NCBI RefSeq assembly: GCF_032854445.1
Contig: NC_088296.1
Location: forward strand, 23,445,604 to 23,509,603
DNA length: 64,000 nt
Direction: 5' to 3'
Source of the DNA: Liolophura sinensis
Lineage: Eukaryota > Mollusca > Polyplacophora > Chitonida > Chitonidae
A program made the translations under genes and the position numbers. The notes beneath the pieces were generated by a model. It saw only the letters and a list, made by a program, of their open reading frames with translations, made no database searches and had not been told where the DNA came from. Positions 45,199 through 55,331 of the stretch are shown here, one piece after another. Position 1 is the first letter of the stretch, and each line of letters starts with the position of its first letter.

Positions 45199-48100
45199 GT
45201 GAGTACAAAATTAGGCATTAACTTGGCTAAGTCGGAATATTATAGAAAACTTGGACCTTGAAGTCTGATTTGGATCTTGTACTTAAACATATGAACAAAA
45301 TACACGAGAAATTCATGAATTGTGATAAATTGCTTGACCCTGTTCCAGTGAAGTCTAATAAATTGCTACTAACATCAATGATTTTGTTTTCTTTTTTTCT
45401 CTCTCTCTTTTGCCTGATTCTTCTCTGCTTAAGACACGATGCTAGAAGTCGCGTAAGTTGCTATCTATACAGGTTTTACCTAAAACAGGTAAACTGACGA
45501 GAGAGCGTACTTCACCAGTCAAATGTGATCATTTGCCAAGTATCACACTGTCGTCCCTGCTCTAGTTTTACTCTCTATAGTGTATGTAATAATCTGTCTG
45601 TTGCAATTATTGCTTCTGTACGTTGTTTTTCTTTTTAACTGTGGAAGAGAATTCTATTAAACTAATGTCGGCTTAAAAATCGCTGTTTTCATGAACAGAT
45701 AGACTAAAACACGGTCTGTAATAAAGCCCTAGGTTTCATGAAGCCTACACAGAGTTAAGTTGTTCCTAGTTTTCATGAAGCCTACACAGTGTTAAATTGT
45801 CCCTAGTTTTCATGAAGCCTACTCAGTGTCAAGTCGCCCCTAGGTTTCACGAAGCCTACTCAGTGTTAAGTTGCCCCTAGGTTTCACGAAGCCTACTCAG
45901 TGTTAAGTTGTCTTTAGTTTTCATGAAGCCTACTCAGTGTTAAGTTGTCCCTAGGTTTCATGAAGCCTGCTCAGTATTAAGTTGCCCCTAGGTTTCATGA
46001 AGCCTACTCAGTGTTAAGTTGTTCCTAATTTCCATGAAGCCTACTCCGTGTTAAGTTGTCACTAGGTTCCAAGAAGCCTACTCCATGTTAAGTTGTCCCT
46101 AGATTTCATGAAGCCTACTCAGTATTAAGTTGTCCCTAGTTTCCATTGAGCCTACTCCGTGTTAAGTTGCCACTAGGTTTCATGAAGCCTACTCAGTGTT
46201 AAGCTGTCACCAGGTTTCATGAATCGTACTCAGTGTTAAGTTGTCCCTAGGTTTCATGAAGCCTACTCAGTGTTAAGTTGTCCCTAGGTTTCATGAAGCC
46301 TACTCAGTGTTAGGTTGTCCCTAGGTTTCATGAAGCCTACTCAGTGTTAAGTTGTCCCTAGGTTTCATGAAGCCTACTCCGTGTTAAGTTGCCACTAGGT
46401 TTCATGAAGCCCACTCAGTGTTAAGCTGTGACTAGGTTTCATGAATCGTACTTAGTGTTAAGTTGTCCCTAGGTTTCATGAAGCCTACTCCGTGTTAAGT
46501 TGTCCTTACCCATCTGCACTTCATATGTCTACAACTTATATTATCATGATAGTTAGGGTCATACACTTAGATGAGTGAGCTTCCTTATACAGGAATTAAA
46601 TGCCATTTAAATTTCCTGAGGGCACACCAACCAAGGGTTGTTTCACTGGCTAGACTAGCTTTTGCTGTTCTGTATTAACTGGTCTTACGCTTTGTGTTTT
46701 CAAGTCGATTTTATTTTACCCCGCCTACGTCACTCCGGGTCCTGGCTAAAAATATATGCGTCCAAAGCAGACCATATTAAAGTACATATGAGACATTGAG
46801 GACTATATATCACGCACATACAGCCCCCCGAAATATACACGTGTAACTACTATGAGCGGGTAACTTTACAGTAGACGATTGAGCGATTTCCAATATATCC
46901 CGTTGCCGTATCTTTTAAAATCATGTTGGAATAACCACCGCAAGTTCGCATGTGTGTACAAGTAGCCTCATCTTCGGATTTATTACCTTGTAGCGATCTA
47001 CATGATATACCATCGTTACCAGTCAAGTCACAACATTCCTTAACAACGATGTTAGAGTACGCGTTGAAACGTTCTGTGCAAACTAATAAATCAGAGGTTG
47101 TTATCGATATGCAAATCTTGTGATTTTTACATTCTATCCTCACACCCTAAAGAAGTTAAGAAACCGTAGTGAACTGTAGAGTCCAAAACAGCAGGCCAAC
47201 ATATATACTGTGTACCTCTGTAGTCGAGGGCGTTAGCACCCCAGCGTGGCGCAATGACCCAGAAGCCTCTCACTAATGTGAGTTCAAGTCCACCTCATGC
47301 TGGCTTTCTCCCGTATTGTCGTGGGTTTTCCCCCGGGCTCTGCCTGGTTTCCTCCGACCATAATGCTGGCTGCCGTCGTATAAGTGAAATATTCTTGAGT
47401 ACGGCGTAAAACACCAATAAAACAAGTGAATAAATAACATATATACTGGCAGGCTATTTAATAAACACCCATGAACGTAACTGACGTTGTACTTAATTGC
47501 CAAATTCCCGTGCACGGCGTTAAACACCAATAATACATAAATATAAAGATAATTGAAGATAAGTGAATAAAAATAAATATGTTCTTCGTAAAAAAAGTTT
47601 ATTTGATTAACCTCCCTATATGTCAATATCATTATCTAAAGAGTATTGCCATTTGCGGAGTTTATTGACTGTAATTTGCTAAATGTGCACCATTTAGTAA
47701 ACTCGGCATCCCAAAAAACAGTCGGTATAGCGTGCTCCAGGCAATTACAACAGAAAAGGAAAGAGGTAAACCGGCAAGGCTGATATAAACCGAGAATACA
47801 GAATGTTAAAGTCTATTGGAGAACAACACAGAATATTTCGCAAAAACGTTTGGTTTTCGAACGCACAGCATTTTGAGTAACTGTAGACTTTTGAATGCTT
47901 TTTGCAATCAATCAATTCATCTAGATGAAACTAGAAGATCATCTAGCTTGTAGAGCGTCCGCTTCGGGACCGGTAGATCCAGGATCAATCCTTGATCGAG
48001 TCACACCTAAGACTTTAAAAGAGGAAGTTGTAACTTCCTCGCTTGGCGTTCAGCATGAAGGGGATAGTGCAACGACTGGTTGACCCGTATCAGTATAATG

Positions 48101-51100
48101 GCTCGGGCGGTGCGGCTTACTTGCCTTCGGTAAGTCGTCTCAGTGAAGCAGCACTAAATAAAAGAGCGGTGGAAATCCGTCCTGCAACAAGGGGGCATAT
48201 AATATGCACCCTAAGGATTCCTTCGTCGTCATATGACTGAAAAATTGTTGAGTACGACGTTAAACCCCAAGCACTCACTCACTCACTCATCTAGCTAGGA
48301 TACTGAAACCAAAGGCAATAACTGTCTTACAGTGTTTTCATTGCTTGGCAAGAGTCATTTTTTTCATGAAATCTCCGTTTTAGCGCTCAAAAAATCAATC
48401 AGTTTAATTTCAACTGAAAAGTCTCTTGTCTAGAATGTATTCTGTTAATACAACATAATAGTCTGTCATATTCAACATAAGATACTTGAAGTCTAATAAG
48501 GTGATTAGTTTCATTGGTGGAGGAAACCAGGCAGCCGGGTACAAACCACTGGATTTCGACAAATTACTGACGAACTTTCCCACGTGAAACGCACAGATAT
48601 GCAAACGGCCACGATCGTCGCCCGACTGCTCACGGGGCCGCCATGAACAGAGTGAGTGCTTGGGGTTTAACGTCGTACTTAACAATTTTTCAGTCATATG
48701 ATGACGAAGGAATCCTTAGAGTGCATGTAATGTGCCTCCTTGTCGCAGGACGGATTTCCACTGCTCTTTTATCTAGTACTGCTTCACTGAGACGCCTTAC
48801 CGGAGGCAAGTAAGCCGCAACGCCCGAGCCATTATACTGATACAGGCCAACCAGTAGTTGCACTATCCCCTTCATGCCGAACGCCAAGAGCTGAAGTTGC
48901 AACTCCCTCTTTTTAAGGTCTTAGATGTGACTCGACCCAGTACTGACCCTGGATCTACCGTTCCCGAACTGGACGCTCTGCCAACTGTGCTATCGGGGCC
49001 GATCCCCATCAACAGAGAGCGTGAGTGACAGGAAGTTGGGGGGGGGGGGGGGCTCAGATCGCGATTTTATATATCGAACTGAAGGTTTCCTAGCAATTGG
49101 GGAGAACCCAGAAGCTCTATTTGTTAACTTTACAGTGACTATGTTCCTAAGGCAATATGCAGTAGTGATAAATATGTACAACATTCACGCTATATGATTA
49201 TAGCATGTCTGGGCGGAGAGGCAAGAAACGGAATAACTTTGTGTGAATTTACATAAACTGCGCCTCGTAAACAACCACAGACACTGTTAACAACTCACCG
49301 ACATATTTTCAGGCGTTTAAACCTTCAGGAACGCTGTGTCAGCTCAAATCCCCCAAACACAAGCAGATTTTGTATCAACAAATTATTATAATACAGTTTG
49401 TATCAATATGAATATATACGTTAAGGTTGGTTGGTTTGCCTGCTCGTCTCAGGTATAACCATAAACGTTTAACTTCTTTCCGGTCGTGTACTTGGGTATA
49501 AACTTAAGACGGTCATGTTCGGTAACTGCACTGAAAATCATTTATTTGCGTGTTCAAAAAAAGAACTACCAGTAACATAAACAGGATTCGGTTTGAAATC
49601 ACAATGTCAGAAACTGTGGTTCTTGTGATGGGGGTTCGACCTAAATATAGACTGAACTGAACAGAGTTGTCTTCCGTTTATCGTTGCCCTATGAAAACTG
49701 GTGGTTAGGTGGGTGGGTTCTCACATACGATCGCTAGATGGGTGGTCGCTAGAGACATGCTTAGTATGATACATTATTTTTGAGGTAGGTTAGGTGCAGC
49801 TACAGGCTTTGTTGATCGTGAAGGTCAGAGTCTCAGTGGGTTGCGTCTCACGGATACTTGATACAGTGTCGTACATAGACAACAACATAATAATTATTTA
49901 CTCACAGTTTAACATTTGGAGCAAAACACAGGACTTCTAAAACCCCCAAAAACAAATTACCAAAAATATTACTAAGTATCAAGGCGTGTGAAAAAGGCTG
50001 CCTCAAATAGCAGTGTGCATAAAGAAAACCTTTGAAGTGAAGTCATCGATATTATCCATACATGAGTGCGAGTGTAATTGTTGCCAAACACAAGTCTAAC
50101 ACAGATGCTTCTTATCAAATGGCCAATTTAACGATCACAATGGGTTTCGATGGACCAAAAATGCTGAGCAATCAAACCTAATTGGCGTGGAATCGGCGTA
50201 TCATATCTACCTGCTTGTACAACATAATTGTTCTGTTGGTTTAGCTCCCACCACATACCCGTGGTGAAAACAAAGCCCTTAGAATCGTCCTGTTCCCGAA
50301 ACCAAATACACAGCTGGCACCCGGGCCTAAGCAAACAGCAATATCAGCGATGTTTAGAATGTATTGAAGGACTTATAGGATGAGCCCTTAATTGCACGCT
50401 GTATTCATTGTTCCCCTTTGTGCATGATTTACTGGCCTCCAGAGAACAGGGCTTGTGGGCATGTCTATTGATTATAATTGCAGATGGATTGCAGATTCTC
50501 CTTTATTGATGTATTCATCCCCTAGCAGACAGTTACCCACCGCGTGTTCCAATCCAACCCGCCCCTATTTTGAGACCTTTTCAGCGGCCTAGGTGTTAGA
50601 GCGTCCTCTTCGATGTCAAGACACCTGGAATCAAACCCGGGTCGGATCATACCTTAGACTTAAAGAGAGTACATGTATTTGTTACTGCCTTATTTGGCGC
50701 TCACAGCAAGGAAACAGGACATGGCCTAATGTCACCGTGTGTTAAATGTGATGACAACACAGAATTGTGAGAAATCCTAGGCCAGTGAGGTCTATTAAAT
50801 TGCAAATAACATCACTGCATTTTTTTTCACCTAATTCAGTTTAAGCCATGGTGCTAGAGGGCGTGTAAGTGGCTGGGATTTATGCATTTACATGAACATT
50901 CCGAGTAAGCCGATAACAGGCCGTATTTCACCGGTTAGGGATGAAAATTTGCCAGCTATCACACTGTCGTCGCTGCTCTGGTTTTACTCTGTGTGCTGCA
51001 CGTCTAATTAAACAGTTGGCTGGGTGTCAGTATAATTTGACTGGCTGGTGTCTCATGTCTGGTGTCTTCGGCATGATATTTCAGTCCATCCATCCATCCA

Positions 51101-54100
51101 TCCGTCCATCCATCCATCCTATACTCTTAAGTTTGTAACCTGTCATTCACCAGAAATCATGTATGGTGACATAGAAGTGGCAACAGTGGGACGGTATTTG
51201 TACAACGTGTTAGAATGTAATATCTGGTGTCGTCGATATGCTAACTGAGTAAGTCACCACGGATAACATACACATGACAGAAGTGAATGAATGAAGTAGC
51301 ACCCTAACTTAAACATGGCAGTATTGGGGCTGTATTTGTACAGGGGGTCAGAGTGTCAAATCGGTTGTCGTCTGCATGATACTTGGGTAAGGCAAAACCT
51401 TTAACATAAACATGACAGTGGCAAGTGTGTATTTTACGTGGTATCACAATGTCAAGTCTGGTGTCGTCTGCATGGTGCTTGACTGAGACAGCATCGCTCC
51501 GTGTTGCACAAACATCGCAGTAATGAGGCTTTATTTTTACAAAAAGTAAGAATGTCATGTCTGGTGTCGTCTGCAGGATATTTGACTGAAGCAGCACCAC
51601 TTATACAATCCAAGCAGTCGTGTAACGCTATTTGTACAAGAATACTTGGTCTTAATAACACCAATAAATGCCACTAGTCAATCAACCATCAATCAACCAT
51701 CAGTCAACCATCAATCAACCATCAATCAGCCATCAATCAACCATCAGTCAACCATCAGTCAACCATCAATCAACCATCAGTCAACCATCAGTCAACCATC
51801 AATCAATCAGTTATTTATTTATTTATCTACTATGAAATCAATAAATGGATCCATCATCAATAAGTACAAAAATGAATCTATTCATTCACTACTCAATCAA
51901 ACAAGAAATCAATCAATCAATGAAGCAATCAATCAATCATTCCAGACTCTGTGTCAGGCGGAGCCGAGTGGGAAAACAAACTGCGCAAGTCCCTGTTCGA
52001 TGACTTCGACCCGTGCGTCCGTCCGGTCAACAACCATAGTGATAAAGTCACCATCGTCGTGGACATCTCACCGAATCATCTGGTGGATCTGGTGAGTTGT
52101 AGTCTAACGGTCGAGAATTCAAATCCCACCGTGGAAAATTTGTTTCAAAATTGTATTTATTTGATCTTTGTTTAAAGCTGTACTGAAAAATGTTTCACCA
52201 GTACAATAGGTGTCAGGTTTAAGTTTTCTTTAGGTTGTCGTCTGAGGTGGAGGGCATAGGGCAATAACTGATAGTGGTTAAAACCTACACTCAGGATCAA
52301 GCTTATTATCAGAGTAAAACAGTAAAACTTTTTGACGTCATCGGTGATCAACGCTATCTAAATCTGACCAGTAAAGGATACCCTTGAAATCAATCTAAAA
52401 GTAAATTAAAAAACTGACTTATGTGAAGTATATCTCAGCTGAAATGGTATAAAACCGACTTATGTGAAGTATATCTCAGATGAAAGGCTATAAAACCGAC
52501 TTATGTGAAGTATATCTCAGATGAAAGGCTATAAAACCGACTTATGTGAAGTATATCTCAGATGAAAGGACATTAAATACTGTTCATCAAAATAGTCCGA
52601 CTTATTTTTCATAGGTTTATTTCAACTAAGTTAGATGCTTTTGAAACTTTGGATTCTGCGGTGGCCTTTTCTAAATATTGGCATTAGGGACGTCACATCA
52701 GGTTTTTGCCGCTTATCAAACGATGATTGCTTAATCGCATTATTCAAAACGCAAAAACATATAGATCTTTGAATGAAAGTTATGTGTTCAGGAGTTAAAT
52801 AACATGTTTAATCTTTCTTGTCATCAGAACGAGAAGATGCAAGTCCTGCATACGGAGACTTGGGTTCGACTGGTAAGAGTTATCTCCCTTTAACGTTACC
52901 ACTATGTAACGGTCTTGATTTCTCCAGTGACGTTCTTCAAAGAAACCATGGGATGCTTTTAAACTTAAGACTTTTTTGTATTTTTCTGTGACAACATTTG
53001 CAGTTTATTCTGTATTCTTTCAAGCGGTTCTCATTCTTCTGCTAGAATAATTAACCAAATGGAAAAAATAAAACAGAACAACAGACGGACAGTCTAACGG
53101 GCACTTGTGTCTGCTTTTTGATCGTTGTTAAATGTTAAGAGATACTGAATGACAGAAAGATACAAAGGAAGAATCTCCATATAGTAAGGTTACCACGCTT
53201 TAGGAAGACGTCACGTGTAAAGACAAATTATTTTTTTATAAATCACATTCATATCGGCGATTACGAACTAAATTTACATAATTTTAGCTGACATGTAAAA
53301 AAGTTTCTGTATTGTACCTCGAGCCCTACAAATAGATACCACAGCACAGGCCTGTATTGTAGAAATATTGTAGAGTACGGTGGCCTTAAAGTTAAGAGGT
53401 TTGTCAAGTGCAAGAACTAAGCTTGCGAACGGTTTTATGGTTGAAACATTGTTCAGTTTAATTTCAATTAAATACATAAATCAATAATTTTACTCCCTCG
53501 CCCACAGTAACTGCTTGCGGATCCTTGATGACAGTAAGCCGTTGACGACGCTCTTGTTGCCGTTAACGCCGTCTAACATTCGTTGAAGAACACTCGTCTT
53601 CCACCAATAGCGGTCGCTGTGAGTTCAAGTCCAGCTCATGCTGGCGGCCGTACGTGAGAAGGTCTGTCAGCAACCTGCAGATGGTCGTGGGTTTCCCCCG
53701 GGCTCTGCCCGGTTTCCACCCACCATAATGCTGGCCGCCGTCGTATAAGTGAAATATTCTTGAGTACGGCGTAAAACACCAATCAAAAAAAAAAAAAAAA
53801 AAATCTTCCACCAATATGGTGTGCGTACCTAGTACGTCAGACGTGAGAAAGTGCGTCAGTAACTTGCCAAAGGTCGGTACTTTACGCCGAGCTTTTTGGT
53901 TTCCTCCATCTATAACCTGAGCTCATGGGATAAGTGAAAACTTAACTGAAATAGATAAGTAAATAAATAAATATATGAATACATAAATAAATGAAATAAA
54001 TAATTGTATTATAACTTCAGAATTGGAACGATCCACAGCTGACATGGGATCCCGCAAAATTTGGAAATGTGTCAAAGATTTATGTCCCTTCCGGCGCAGT

Positions 54101-54492
54101 ATGGAAGCCTGACATCATCATCTATAATGAGTAAGTCAGTCAGTCAGTCAGTCGCGATATACATGGGTATTTAAAATTTTCACATCTGATGAATGGATTT
54201 GTAACAATCTAATGATCAACCTTTCAAATTACCATTTGTACTGAGTGAGTTGGGAAACATTTTTAATTGCAATTTTTACACACATTTTGTAATCTTCAGA
54301 ATTTTTCTGTTTGTGAAAGAAAGGTACTTTGATGATGACGATATATCCCAAATCCAATTTTATAGTTAAAGTAATTGAACGTTCACAGTAAAGCTGTTTA
54401 CTAAATACCAATGCCACCCTTTCATTCAGAATAAATTCTAGGGCAGACATCTCCATTGGTTTATACTAAAAGTATACTTAAACTGAAAATAA

Positions 54493-54535
<43 letters not shown>

Positions 54536-55298
54536 CTCTAAATTTTTTACCCATTTCGTCGATCAGCGAATTGTGTATTTTGTTTGTTTGATATTTATCT
54601 TGCAGAGTTGGTCTGGAGATTGGTCGACCAAGTACCGACTTTTTGATTTCTATCACATCAGATGGCGAAATCCAATGGCTCTATCCTCGCACGGTAGAGA
54701 CCTCCTGTAAGATGGACGCTGGAAAATACCCATTTGATGTTCAGAGATGTAATTTTATTTTTGGCTCGTGGTCGTTGCCTGGCAACATGCTTGACGTCGT
54801 AAGCAAAAACGAAAAAGGTGATGACCAGCATTACGTGGACAATGGCGAATGGATTCTCTTGAACATCACTGTAGAGCGTCATGTACTCAAATACAAGTGC
54901 TGCCCCCATCCATTTCCGGATGTGACCTTTACATTGTTATTAAAACGCCGGTCTCTGTACTACATCTTTAATTTGATTGGTCCGTGCCTCCTAATCACGC
55001 TGCTTCATCTGACGTCATTCCTACTTCCGTCAGAATCCGGAGAGAAGATATCCCTGAACGTGACCATTCTGTTAGGTCTGACCGTCTTCCTACTGCTCGT
55101 GGCAGAAATCATGCCGCCTCAATCCGAAGTCATCCCTGTCATAGGTAAGGATGGCTTACTTTCACTTTCACTTCTACCTCGTAAGTTTCATTTGGACATT
55201 GTAGAATGAATGCCATGTTAACAAAAGTTAAAGCTCTTTTTTATCATCTCCAGCATGGATGTCATCTATATGCCTACGCTTACTTGTCCGTCTGTCTG

Positions 55299-55331
<33 letters not shown>

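Noticed and set aside
51646-52095. A 149-codon frame spanning the ATCAACC tract into exon 2 of gene 2
   Set aside because: The N-terminal part is low-complexity repeat, and the frame differs from the receptor reading frame used after 51958.
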